Source of the DNA: Glossina fuscipes | Taxonomy: Eukaryota; Arthropoda; Insecta; Diptera; Glossinidae | Length of the DNA: 64,000 nucleotides | Assembly (NCBI RefSeq): GCF_014805625.2 | Contig: NW_023998414.1 | Coordinates: forward strand, 964,486 to 1,028,485 | Reading direction: 5' to 3' | Part shown: one piece after another, positions 23,085 to 35,874 of the stretch | How the letters are laid out: every line of letters begins with the position of its first letter | How positions within the stretch are numbered: the first letter of the stretch is position 1 | Position numbers and translations under genes: made by a program | The notes under the pieces: generated by a model | The model's database searches: none | What the model saw: only the letters and a program-made list of their open reading frames with translations | Told to the model about the DNA's origin: nothing

Positions 23085-24912
23085 TGATTTTGTTTTGTTT
23101 TTTGGTCGTGATCTGTGTCGTGATTAATGGCAATTGTCTGGAATTATACGTTACAGTGTAATGTGATAATTTGCTTGTAAATCTATATTTATGGGTCAAA
23201 TTCTTTATGTTTTTGTTGCAAAACAAAATTTATGATAAATTAAAGATCAGCATTTTTTTTACAAGTTTTTCGGATTATTTGAGTTTTCCCCCCTCCTCCT
23301 CCTCCTTCCAGCCATTTAATCGTTGATAAAAATTGCCAAAACGCGACGAGCTCTTCTTGTTGCCCCCCCCCCCCGTAATTTTGGAAAACCCGAAATCGAA
23401 TACTATTTTATATTTATTTAGGTGGTGTTGCAAGTTGTTGGTGAACTAGATTTTCACTATCGTTTAGGAGGAATCAAACTAAGTAGGAAAGTTACCATCC
23501 TCTTACGTATCCTTTAGTGTTAATATTATTAAATTAATTAGCAACATAGTAGATATTGATACGAAAACTCTTGGATTCTCTTGGAGTAATCAAAGGCGAA
23601 CGAAATTTATTCGTATATAATCGCAATGGTAATGCAAACAACCATCCAGACATAAACTTGAATAAAAAAAAATTGATGCACAAAAGAGGGACGAATATAA
23701 AAACACAACATGGACACAGGTCTAATTGAAGGGAGTTTTCTAAACTAAATAATCGAAAAGAAATAGTAATAGAAAACAACACTAGTACATGACTCCCGGC
23801 CGTAACGGTGGTGTACGACCACAGACTAAGAAAAAGAGAAAGCGGGAAATTAAGAAATTGCCAGAAATGGAAATCATGCGCATATAATAAGCGCAGCAAA
23901 ATGTGTAGGCCCAGAATTTGAATCGGGATTGTCAGACCAGCTACATGGTCACGCTTTAAAGGAAGCTTTCTTAGCCTTGAAAGATAAATGCAGCATTATA
24001 CTGGCATCTAGCAAAGCTGTTGCTGATACCCTGAACATATTGTGGACCCACAATGTTAACCTAATCATATAGATCGTTTTCACGTAGCAACTTTTCGACA
24101 TGCATTCAATGGGTGTGTGTTTTATAGGCTTTCGGTTATTGACGGAAATAACTTCTCCGCATTCAGTTGAAACCGTTTTAAGTTTCAGTATTTGATTTAA
24201 TTACAACTATTTTAAAAGCTCAGCTATGGAAATGACCTAAGGGCTGCCAAGCAAAAATCCTTTCTTCTTCTAATTTCTGTCATCTTACGATATTTGTTTT
24301 AGTTTCTTAATTAATATTTCAACTTGTCCAAGTGTACCTCTTATTCGCATTCAGGGCGTAGCAGATATTTTCAAAAATTTCCAAAAATTTATCAAATTTG
24401 TTTTTATTGGCTTTAAATAATTATATGATAATAGCTTTAGCAATGCCAGACGGTAAGCCGTCAATTGGACGTTTTCTGCAGAGCTTAGCGTAATGAACAA
24501 AACATGGCCATTATCAGTGAGATCAGTGAGTCAATAATGATCATTAGATTAATAATTAAAGATTGTTTGAGAATCTAAGGGTTATTCTACGGGCCAGGTG
24601 GTGAGAAGAATAGCAATTCTCCAGCCCTTTTGTTTATTGATTGACGCCGTTCTATAAATATCCCAAAACGATATTGTAAAAGGATTATTAAATTGTGGCT
24701 TAGCAAGCTTTCGAACCATACGGAATGTGGCCGTGAAGTTCTGTTATATTTTTGTTTAGTTCAATGGATAGCTTGCACAATGCTAAAGCAATTACTGATA
24801 AATAAAACGATCTACAGCGCAGTATTGTCTCACCCAAAGAAATGTTCAGAGTCTTTCAACTTTCAGCAGTCGTATAGCGAACACGATCATTGGTCGCACT
24901 GATCATCGCAAA

Positions 24913-24915
<3 letters not shown>
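21066..24915. other. Gene-free A+T-rich DNA
   Basis: Short open frames at 21224-21424 (plus) and 21765-21989 (minus) have mixed composition but no recognised motif. Homopolymer runs are frequent (22297-22331, 22497-22509, 22927-22939, 23058-23085). A rare C12 run lies at 23363-23374 and a CCT-rich patch at 23288-23307. Nothing functional is seen. Confidence 0.5.

Positions 24916-24964
<49 letters not shown>
24916..24964. repeat. (CT)n microsatellite
   Basis: A 49-bp pure pyrimidine dinucleotide run. Confidence 0.97.
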
Positions 24965-24969
<5 letters not shown>

Positions 24970-26996
24970 GTCACATTTTAATAGGTTTTCGATGCGCTGA
25001 TGCTTAAGCGTAGACTTGAAGACTTCAAAGAACATGAAATATTTGTGTCACTGTCACATGTCACTGACACCTTCTATCATAATAAGAGAGTAAAGTGCAA
25101 TGGAAAAAAAGGCAAATATTACAGGATGAAGGACTGCATTTTGGAAAGCATTTGAGGTATAAGAATATATCAAAGAATATATCAAATATATCAGTTTGGA
25201 CACATTTTGTAACGCCCCATCTATTGTCCGCACCTCAACGGGTGCTTTGCAATTTACAATCTAACAACTCTATTTTAGCACAACGTGGTTGTTAGGGGGT
25301 TTCGTTGTTGCTTTCATTTTGGACTACCAAAATTAGTTAGAAAGTGACAGAAGAAGAAATGACAACCGAGCCCAAGTATGCATTTTATGACCGTTAAACG
25401 ATAAAAATACCCGAATAAAGTTGTAATTGTAAGGCAATGCAAGTCCATCAGATTAGCGAGAAAATACACATTTTTCCAAAAGGGAAACGTGATCGTTCCT
25501 TCCGCCAGTCATTGTTTGCGTGATTCTCGCGAGGTCAGCCTAACATTTCGGTAGCATATATACACATAATATACTTATCTATCTTACGACTACAAATTCG
25601 GCGATCGCGATAACTAAACTATTCTACCTATCTATCATTAACACTTTGCAATGAGCTTAGTAATTTTTATGCGGAAAGCTTATGTTACGATAATTTAGAC
25701 ATTTATTTAGCGTTTATTTGAAGACAGCAATTTTTTATATCATTGTTTACTTTCACTGTCCAGTCTTCGACGACTGCGAATGTCAAAGTTAAGTTTAACT
25801 TACGTTTAAACACCTTTTATAGGCATTTGTTTCATTGTTAATATTGAAGTAGTTTTGAATTTCTTTACCTAAACAAAATTTACTATGCTTGCGTTTTCAC
25901 TAAAGACATTATAACAATAATTACATTTTTTTTTTTTTTTTTTTTATGACATTTTATTATTATTTTGTTCCTTGAGGCAGGAAAAACTGCATAAATATGT
26001 TTATAATCATCAATGAAACAAAGTGCATTAATTAATGATTTTCTTTTTCATAATCTAAACGTATGACGCATAGAGTATAATTTAGATTTAGCCTCGACCT
26101 TTAATTATCCTTCCTTCATCTGTTTCCATCGTCACCTTATAGATTGGTGTAAACATCTGATGTATCTATGCTCTAGTCATCTCTAAGAAGCGTGCCTTAG
26201 CTGTTGAGATGACAAAAAAAAGTTTAATTCGGCAGATATATGCTTGACTAACTAGCTGCCGAAGATTAAGTTAAACACTGTTGGACATGATCCGTTGATG
26301 GACAAATCTACCCATCAGAGCGAAAAAAATATAAAAATAAAAGCGAATAACTGGATCCTACGACTCATTATTATAAGTCATGAACATTAACACGAAATAT
26401 GGATCGAAATTTAGTGCAAATATATCATCATCATCATCATCGCTATGTATAAAAATTTTATAGGAAAATCGTCGCACAATTAACTTAACGACATTGTCGC
26501 ATGGGTATCATTGATATCGAGATTTGGCGCTTTGTCTATGTTTGCTTAACTTGATAGGCATTGAAAGTTCGTCATAAAACGCGAACACGCCAAAGATATC
26601 TTCACTTGATATTATTTAGTTTATGATTTTTATATATAGTTTTAGGCAACATTCAATCTATGATGTTGGTTTTTATGCATCGGCCGGCCAGTTTGGCTGG
26701 ACGGTCAGGCAACCAAGTAGTCCATCAACTAGGCAATTGCCATGTAGTGTTTGACTGCTGACAAGCATTGTTCGCCTCTTGTTAAAATAGCATAAAAAAC
26801 GTAGGAAGCAAAAATACTTAATTAATGAGCTGCATAAGTTTTAATTAACGCCTTTTTGTTATATATACACAAAAGCACTGACAAAATAAAAAAAACAGAA
26901 AAAAAACAGAAAAAGAAAAAAGAGGAGACCATCGCAAATAAGCACAAGCACACAAACACTTACACGTACATCTAAAATATGGCAAAAATTGTAGTA

Positions 26997-27000
<4 letters not shown>

Positions 27001-27038
<38 letters not shown>

Positions 27039-27039
27039 G
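27001..27039. repeat. (AT)n microsatellite
   Basis: An AT dinucleotide run with a GT interruption. Confidence 0.95.
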
Positions 27040-27307
27040 TGGTGCTGCCACAAGGTAGAAATTGCTCTGAAGCAAACATTTCTTTTAACCCAGTCTGTGT
27101 AAAAACATCTAGAAAACCAAACAGTATTTCTATGCTGTTAGCGATATATCCGTGCAAGCATCTGCTCTTGGTTACAAAAAATGAAGAAAGGAAAAAAAAA
27201 AATAATAATAATAATAAAAATAAAGGAAAAAGAAAGAGCTAAAGAAGAATGCAAGTCAACTAGCGTTTACACCACATTTAAAATGAAGAGAGAATGAAAA
27301 CTTATAA

Positions 27308-27310
27308 ACA

Positions 27311-27367
<57 letters not shown>
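27308..27367. repeat. (CA)n microsatellite
   Basis: A 60-bp CA run with one T substitution near its left end. A shorter GT run lies at about 27717-27734. Confidence 0.97.
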
Positions 27368-27369
<2 letters not shown>

Positions 27370-29366
27370 CACCGACACATACACATGCATATATTTATTA
27401 TAAATTAATGTGCAAAAAATTAATAAAATAAATGCTTCAGGACTTTCTTAAGTGAAAAATATAAAACAATTTTCTTAACTTACGGGAAAGCAGAAAAACA
27501 AAAACAAAAAAAAAAAAAAAGGTTGATAATATGTAATAACAAGAATCAGCGTAAAACCTCGCCGTAACAATAAAGAGGAAGTAATAGTAAGCTACTGTAA
27601 TAGTAGCAGCAGTAGAAGCAGCAACTGTAAAATAACCATACAAACGTCAACCATTGCAGGAGGAATCTCTTAAAATCAGCATTTTGATGCGTACACGTGT
27701 ATATGGCTATGGCTATGTGTGTGTGTGTGTGTGTATCTATGTGTGCATGTGTGTACGACAGGTGGGAAGCATCTAAAAATTAAGGTGCGTGACTTCAATT
27801 TGCTAAAATAACTTTTGCCTATATTCGTTAAAGTGTTGCCTTCCGGGGTGCGGGGATAGACTGTTCGCTTTAGTATTACATTTTTGCGCTAACCGAATCT
27901 AATCTATAGAAGGAGTATAGAGTTTCTCCAGTAGCCCTACAAACTAAATGTTACATATTTAATGGCATGAAGGAGCTTCTCTATGTTGCATAACGAATCA
28001 ATGTTCTTTGGCTTCGCTAAGGGGGTCTCGCAATTCGTCACGGCAAAGTTTGCAAATTTCCAATTTTCGGCGGCTGCAGACTATTCGAATCTATCGAATT
28101 CTCTTTCCTGGCGATTTCACTGAATACTAATACCGGTTATCTTCTTGGTATTTCGAATAAAGGACAATCGAAAACGACACATTACACACAATACACTTTC
28201 TTGGTCCTTTGAATGAATGGCAAGCGAAAAAGGCGTGTTTTTTTAGGGTGAACTATGTGTGCCCTGAGCAATTGCGTCGATTAAAACTTTATGGCATAAA
28301 CATGTCGATATGGCTGGCGATATATGTCCACTTACCTTCATTCACGGTTCACAATATCTAGCACTAGCAGTTTAGGAATTTTATACACAACCGATTAATA
28401 GCAAGGCTAAGAACCTTTTCCCAGCAATGAATTTCCCTACTTGAAATATGCATTTTTTTTTGGTTTTTTTTTTTTTTTTTCATTTATAAAACTTCCTTTG
28501 AACATTGTCTTCTTGAAGTTATTTATACCGAAAGCGTGGCCTTTGAAAATGTATAGAATTCGAAAAACAAAAAAAAAAAAACGATCAAACGATCAAACGA
28601 TCAAAACGATCCTTCTGCTACCGCTACATTGTTTAACATAAATCGAGTAAATTGTTCATAATGTGTTTCAGTTGCAAGGTTTGCAATTTTTATCAATCAC
28701 TTTTCACTTCGCGCACTAGTGAATTTCAAATCAAAAAAAAAAGCTTCTTCTTTTTCCGATAGAGAAGCCCTATCAAAAGCTTCTCTTCAAATCAATAATA
28801 TAATTTTTTTGACGACGACGACAATTGCCGTCCTCCTCATCGACGTCCTAGGCTAGTTATTTAAGGCCTATTTTATACATCTTATATCTTACAACTGGCT
28901 TTCATACAAAAGTTCTTACAACAAAATTGGTCTTTGTATGGCAGGACAAGGTATAATTTTTAGCATTTTATGATGCAAATGCATGCGGGATAGCGATATG
29001 GCGTAAAAAAAAAAAAAAAAAAAAAAAACACTGTAGTAGGTTTGGATATGTAGTATGTGGACACCTTCTTTGAGTCATTCCATATGCGAAGCGTTTTCAT
29101 TCAATAACACAATTCTTAATAGATTTTCTCGGCCAAATTATAACTCAGCTAAGCTCTGCAATGCAATTTAAACTTGATGTTCAATTCAATTAAACGAAGC
29201 ATTTTCCTCGCCATCATTTATTATATTTTTAATTCGTTGCCAAGTTTTTAATCTCAAAATTTTCCATTACGTTTCCCCCGGGCTTTCTAAACTTTAAGTA
29301 GAACGAGCATGCGCCACTGCGCATTAGCTTGACGCCTTAGCTTGGAACGGTTCAGTGTATCACCAT

Positions 29367-29405
29367 TGATGATAATGATAATGATAATGATGATGATGAT
29401 GATAA
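29367..29405. repeat. (GAT)n / (GATAAT)n microsatellite
   Basis: A triplet and hexanucleotide repeat of about 39 bp. Confidence 0.92.
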
Positions 29406-31340
29406 TATTTATAATAAATTTACATTTTAAGCGGAGTGAAAAGAGAAAAGCAAAGATTTCGTAAATAGGAGACTTTAGTTATCTCAATAAATCGCATCAT
29501 AAATTATCCCATGGTGTTGCGTGCGTGGTAGTTGTCGTTGTGCGTGTAACTTTTACGAGCATAAATTTGCTCGTTATTCTTCGTAATGCTCTCGCGTTTA
29601 CAAGATCGTGAAATACACGTTAGTGATCCAATCAAGAATATTTTTTCCCAATCACTGACACTGCAAATAACTTTGACGAAAATCAAAACTGCGCATATAC
29701 AAGATGTGTATGGGTATAGTATTTGAACATAAATTGACAGTGAAGCAAACTTGTTTTTTTAAAATATTTGCAAAATTGATTATAATTGCATGAAATTGTT
29801 ACGCAATTGCTGACATTAATTGACAGTGCAATTATCCAATAAAATTTGCCGCAATAATATATGAAAAAGGGGGTTAATGGATGAAATGCTTTTCATTCCT
29901 GCTGATAGCTGTTGATGTAATAGTACTAAGCGGGTTTCGATTGATTTTTGGTTTGCGTCCACCTACATGCAAAATGTAGTTAGCGGGGAATTAAGGTCGA
30001 CGAGCTGGATAATTATAACTATCGAACGTTATAGTTATTTCGGAGCATCAAGTATTTGTTCGAACGACCCCGGGGCATTCTATTATACGCAATTGTTTCG
30101 AAAACCTCAATGCAAGCGGAATCATTTACTCGAATACCGTATCATTTCTTCGGGGGGAAATTTCCTGTGCATAGCCTACCAAGCCGATGTATAATGTGTC
30201 TTGTCTCAGGTGGCTTCAGGTTAGTTTGTTTGTCGAACTCAATTAGAGTCAACGAAATCGTTAAAGTCACCTTTTTTTATTTATATTGATCTTGCCTCAA
30301 TTGCCGCTATCTCACTCCTCATTATAGTCTGTTGTAGCGATCCAATGTCGCCGAAACTCGAAATTAGAATACATTTTAAATCAATCAAGAGTATCAGATC
30401 AGGGGCCTGTTAACGATTTCAATATTAGCAAAATCTTTCGATATCCTGGTTGTGTCTCCCAACTAATTGGCTTCGAACTAATCAATATTTTTGCTTATAA
30501 GTTTAGGATAGGCACACATAGTCACACACGCCACCGTTGAAATATTCGATACTGAGATAGAATAGATATTAGTACCGATAATTTAGCGGAAGCTTACATT
30601 TGATTGCACACCTTGTCTTTGCGCAAATATTCAGTTGATTTTAATTTCGCATCTATGAGAAAGTCAGGAGAAGAAAAACCTAGAAATTTATATTTATCTT
30701 AAAAGGAATATTTAATGATCACAACCTCAGTTTGAGATCTTGGAATAAAAAACTACTTTCTTGAATATCGATCTGGTCTATTTTAGGTTTGCGTTTTTTT
30801 ACCTGACTCTAAGAAATATTTTTAAATTAAAAATTATAGTTTTTGTTAGATTTTATTTTAAGCCAATTCATGTTTCTCTTCATGGCTGCCTGTATCTGTT
30901 ATTGGCATAGGTTGAGTGGTGAGCTGATCACGACTACTTCACTCAAATTCGATCTGTGGCCAGCGATCAAGGGCATATGCATCACATTTCTATCTGTATC
31001 CTGATTATCGATTAACGATTGTAATAATTAAGAAGAGGCAGTGACAAGCGGAAGAAAAAAGCAAGAGGTTGGACGTGCATACGGACTAAACTAAATTCAG
31101 TAAGTCAGTATCTGACGTTTTTCATAAATGTATAAACACTTTATTAAATCTCTGATATGCATTTCTGCGAGGGCAAATCTAATACACCGCAATTCTTTGG
31201 TGGTGAATGTATGCAAAATTTAAAACTCGGATGAATGAAAACAGTGAAAATGTTATTTAAATCCACATACTCTTAAGTAAACAAATATGAAAACAACAAT
31301 TGGAAGTTGTAGGAAATGTTGCACTTAAAAACAACAATAA

Positions 31341-31341
31341 C

Positions 31342-31376
<35 letters not shown>
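31341..31376. repeat. (AAT)n microsatellite
   Basis: A pure AAT run inside an A+C-rich surrounding. The polyasparagine in the overlapping frame is an artefact of the repeat. Confidence 0.95.
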
Positions 31377-31380
<4 letters not shown>

Positions 31381-31507
31381 ACAACAACAAAATATATAAA
31401 TGAAAATAAAAACACAACAATTAAGTTAAACAACAAAATATATTCAATTTTATGGAGTTTGTGTCTTGCATCTGTTTGCTATTTTTTATATTCACGACCG
31501 AACCACG

Positions 31508-31600
31508 GGGACGGATGTATTCATTTTATCAAAACGTTTGCAACACGTGCAAGTAGGCTTCAGAGAGAAAACTTCAGTGATCTTAAAAAATATATATGTA
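31508..31600 (-). repeat. Dispersed repeat family, partial copy in opposite orientation
   Basis: The stretch ATTCATTTTATCAAAACGTTTGCAACACG (31519-31547) is nearly the reverse complement of 33694-33723. It therefore represents the 3' end of the same family on the other strand. Confidence 0.65.
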
Positions 31601-32267
31601 TGTGTTCCTGATCGATATTTTGCGTGGTAAGCATCCTTCTAAGCGAAAAAGTCAAAACCAATGCAAGTTATTGCAGGCAGTATTTGCCGTAATCAAAGTC
31701 AAAGCAAACGCCCATTGGGAGTAGATGTGTTTTTTGCAAAAATCACAAAAATCGGATTTTCATTCATCACTCTCCTAAGCTAAAACAATGAAGAAAATTT
31801 GTAGATTTTATGGCATGCAAAAATTGAATTAAATCAGCCACGCCCATACAATAGTATATAGAATTGAAATGCCAATGATCATGTGCTTAGATTTTTAAAG
31901 AAAGTTAGTGAGCATAAAAGATTCAGCCACAGCTGCATATAACTTCTTTACTTGTTTTTTATTTTATTTATTTTTTTTTTTAAGCATTCTCTGGTTTCTT
32001 CTCTTCATATATGAGCGCATATATACACCTACATAAGTACGTATGCATATATGTATGCATACGTTTTTAAATGTAAAAATTGTTTGTAACATTTGCATTT
32101 TACGTACAACGTATAGTGTGTACGGTGGCAATTGATGCTGTTGCCACTACTATTTGAAGTTCAGCGCTGTTGTTATTGCATTATATAAAGATGCAGATGC
32201 AGATGCAAATGTGTTACATAAAACTTAGAACAAATTGCTTGAGTGCTATATATACAGACATGTACAA

Positions 32268-32299
<32 letters not shown>

Positions 32300-33461
32300 G
32301 GGTGTGTGTATGTGTGTATGTATGATTTTACTATAAATATTCATATAATACAGACAAACAACAACAATGTCGTCATCATTATTATTATTATTTTCATTAT
32401 CACATGCAACCGTCATTACTGGATATTATAATTGTTAATCTCTGGAATAATAATAATAATAATAATAACTGCATCAGGAGATATAACTTGCCGTACATTT
32501 CTCCCTACGTCGCGAAACACACATATATTATATTCGCACATGGTGAAGTATTGGTACACTATGGAAATTTATCTTCAGTATTGCTTTAAAGCTGCGTTTA
32601 AAATAAATTAATTAAAAGTGCAAACAGTTTTATGCGTTTTACGCGGTTTAAAAATTTTTCCCATACAATGCGTACTCCTTTAAAATACGGATTAAAAAGT
32701 CGCAAAATAATATTAACAAATTTAGAGTCTTTTGGAGGAAGAGCGCGAAAGATGGGTAAAGCTGTTGGCTGATTAGTCTAACCATAGCATGAACGAAGAT
32801 TTCCCATTTACAATATTTATCTTGTATTTTCAAAACTTAGAATCACTTTAAATCTTCAAATCAAGTTAGCCAAGGTACATCGGCCCACGATAGTCACGCA
32901 TAAATGCAGTTTCAAAGAAAAGTCGATACACAGAGCTAAAATATGGAAACAAGTTAGAAAGCTTCAAAAGACGAGAATCCCAATTTCAATGGATATTACT
33001 TTGAAATTCGTCTCAAGTATAAACGAAAATTTCCCGAACTTATTCACTTTGGAATTTTTAGGCGAGCTTTTAGGCGCTAGCAAATCCAAACTCCTTTCCA
33101 TTACATTGAAAGCGTAAACCGATTAGCGTTTGACGATATCGCTTACACAATAGTCATCGTTAAAGTAAGCCGAGAGTAGTTTTATCCTCGTGTGATCATT
33201 TTTGTTTTATCGGTTATCTGTCTTTTAGTCGAGTATGCTTCGCCGATCAAAAAATAGGTACCCGTTCAAACAAAACAAAGTAAAATATTTATTAATAAAA
33301 TTTAATGCTTTATGCTGTAAACTTTGCTCCAATTTCGAACAGATGATTAAAATATTCTTACGTTTGAATATCATTGTCAGATATGCGTCTCTGACACCTT
33401 ACCTTAATATTAAATTTCTGAATTTTGTATCTGACAGTTCTTACTCATGTATGTAAGAAAG
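31601..33461. other. Gene-free A+T-rich DNA
   Basis: Contains AT, TTA and AAT simple repeats and a perfect 11-bp-arm hairpin at 32039-32064. No coding or RNA gene is recognised. Confidence 0.5.
32272..32299. repeat. (TA)n microsatellite
   Basis: A pure TA dinucleotide run. Confidence 0.95.
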
Positions 33462-33725
33462 TTAAATTCAATCGGGACCGAATCTTTTATACCCATTACA
33501 GTTATCCTAAAAACCACAGAAGAAGAAGAAGAAGAAGTGAAAGAACAACATTTTCATGCTCAATAATACGAAGGGTTTAATTTTTGCACCACCGAGAAAA
33601 TGTTTATAATAAACTTTACACAAACGGACAGACAGACATGCGTAAATTGATTTAGAATTTGATGCTGATCAAATATATATATATATATATATGGGCGTTG
33701 CAAACGTTTTGATAAAATGAATATA
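33462..33725 (+). repeat. Dispersed repeat family, most complete copy
   Basis: The 5' part (33468-33510) matches 14073-14115. The core (33617-33673) nearly matches 14978-15034. The end (33694-33723) matches 31519-31547 in reverse complement. About 260 bp long, non-coding, with a TA run inserted at 33672-33692 and a GAA run at about 33518-33537. It may be a MITE-like or retrotransposon-derived non-coding segment; no terminal inverted repeat was seen. Confidence 0.78.
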
Positions 33726-35843
33726 CTGCTCACCATACAGTGATGAGTGTAGAAATAAAAAATGCTGAACTAATTTGGCGCACGTGCGTCTTGCAACCAT
33801 AAATATTAGGCAGAAAACATTGCAAGAGAATAGAACGGGAAAACACAACGGTTCAATTCTATCATCCTGGCCGAATATTTTGCTTATATAATAAATCCTT
33901 TAAAGCAGATCACAATTATCACAATTTTGTTATATATATTTTTTTTTTTTTTCCTATTAATCTTTTTACGCATTTATTACTCTTTAGTCTCTTGTACACT
34001 TTTTTCATTTACTATTTTTATACTTCTTACTATTATTCGTTACCAGGGAATTTCCAGAGAATTTATGCTAATTCCCTGTCGCATAATTATTTTATGACAG
34101 TGTTTGGTAAAACACTGAAAAAATCATTATTTACTTTCATTATTTACCTACAAATTATATGCAATTTTATTTAATATTCAAACAATCCTAACTACGTTCG
34201 TTTCCTTCCTTATTGCGTCATTCGTTAAAAATAACTGATAGGAGGAGGAAAGTGATTATGAGACTCTGACATAAATGAACACTCGATTGATCAAATTCAC
34301 TACCGAGGGAAGAAACTTTCAAATTTAAGTCACGAACTGACCGAATGTCGTGCGTTATTATCGTCAAAGACGATAGGTGTTCATATCGGTTCCACCTTTT
34401 TTAGTTTTTATGATTGTCCTCAAAGCTGGTCTTGCAGTCGATTTGCCATTGATGTCGAAGCATCTTGAATTATGCGTTTAAAGCTTTCTTAACCTAGTGG
34501 TCACTCAGGCAAACTAGGCCATTGTAGTCATTTGCAGTCCGCTGTCGTAGCTCTTGCCCTACAAAAGTCGGAAACTTGAGCCACGCGCTTTTAATGAACA
34601 CATCCGCAGACAAAATTTCAAAGTTAAAAGATCTTAAACGACAAGAAGACTTGTCAATTGCTATTTTAATTTACCATTTACCCGCTTTGGCAGAAGTCGT
34701 TCTAAATGCTGAATAGCCCCCCTCCAATTAGTGATGCAGGCGATTACTAAAGTCCAATGTAGGCAATTGCAGCCGGTTGAAGATTAAACTGCAGTTGGCT
34801 GTTACTGTATTTGCTGACAATAAATACGAGCATGCTACTCGCGTAGGCCGCCACGCGATGGGGAGTTCTTCCCCCAATTCGGCATAACGCATAACCCAAT
34901 AAATAAATTTGCCATCAAATACTTTGCACTATGCAAGGGCGAACTAACGTGTTCGTGTGTGTGAGTGCGTGATGTTCTTGTTACTTCTTGCATGGCTCCT
35001 TACTTCCTTACTTCTATATATGTGCGCACATATATAATAAAACGCGCTTATAATGAGTTTTCCGCAATAATATGAAAGAGAGAGAAAGAGAGAGAGAGAG
35101 AGTAAGTGAACTATATAATGATAATAATGTATGTACGCAGTGATGATAATGAGTCATTAGCTGTATATAATAAGCAAAGGAGATTTTTATAACTCACTTC
35201 AGCTCCGTTATAATAGACTATAAAAATAAGAGCGTCCTAATAGTGTTCAAACCAACCTGTCAAGAATTTCTCGTTTACTCACTCAGTGATGTACGCCCCC
35301 CCATAAGCATTAGTAAGCATAGTGCTTTGAGCACAGCATTCTTTATAATTGCCCGACAACGTGATAACATTTTTAGACTATGCTAGCATTACTTGTATAC
35401 CGCTTCTTGCTACCAAGTCCTTTGTACTGTCTTTAATGACAAAAAAACATGAACTCTCCGTACAGGTCTTGGCTTCGCCCTGCATTAGCCTGATATTCCA
35501 ACTTAATCTGTTTATTTGCACAGTAGACTTGGTTAACTTTCTATTAGATGTTTCTCATATAATCAAGCTTTTGTATATATATATATATATATATAATTTC
35601 GTTAAATAATGTTCCCAGCGTGCTGCGAGTAAATGTTGTTAATTTGTAAATTGTGGTCAATGGAGGGAATAGGAGAGATTAATTTAAAGTTGATTTCGAT
35701 TGAATTTTTCGCATCACTATATCTGCAATGATATTCGTCTATGAGAATGCGTAAATGGATTCTCGGAAAAAAATGCCACCACCCACATGGACATCGCAAA
35801 AAGGATATTTCGATAGTTATAAATGTCTCTTTAGATAGACATA

Positions 35844-35874
<31 letters not shown>

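Larger units (their letters stand above)
24965..31340. other. Gene-free DNA, microsatellite-rich
   Basis: No gene is recognised. It holds the AT, CA and GAT runs listed separately, an A/T tract at 29007-29028, four near-copies of CGATCAAA at 28582-28610, and a short inverted repeat (ATAACTAT..ATAGTTAT) at about 30012-30036. The open frames at 25095-25295 and 29967-30194 have unremarkable translations. Confidence 0.5.

Noticed and set aside
31300..31611. Frame with a long polyasparagine run
   Set aside because: It is the AAT microsatellite read as codons; the rest has no protein character.
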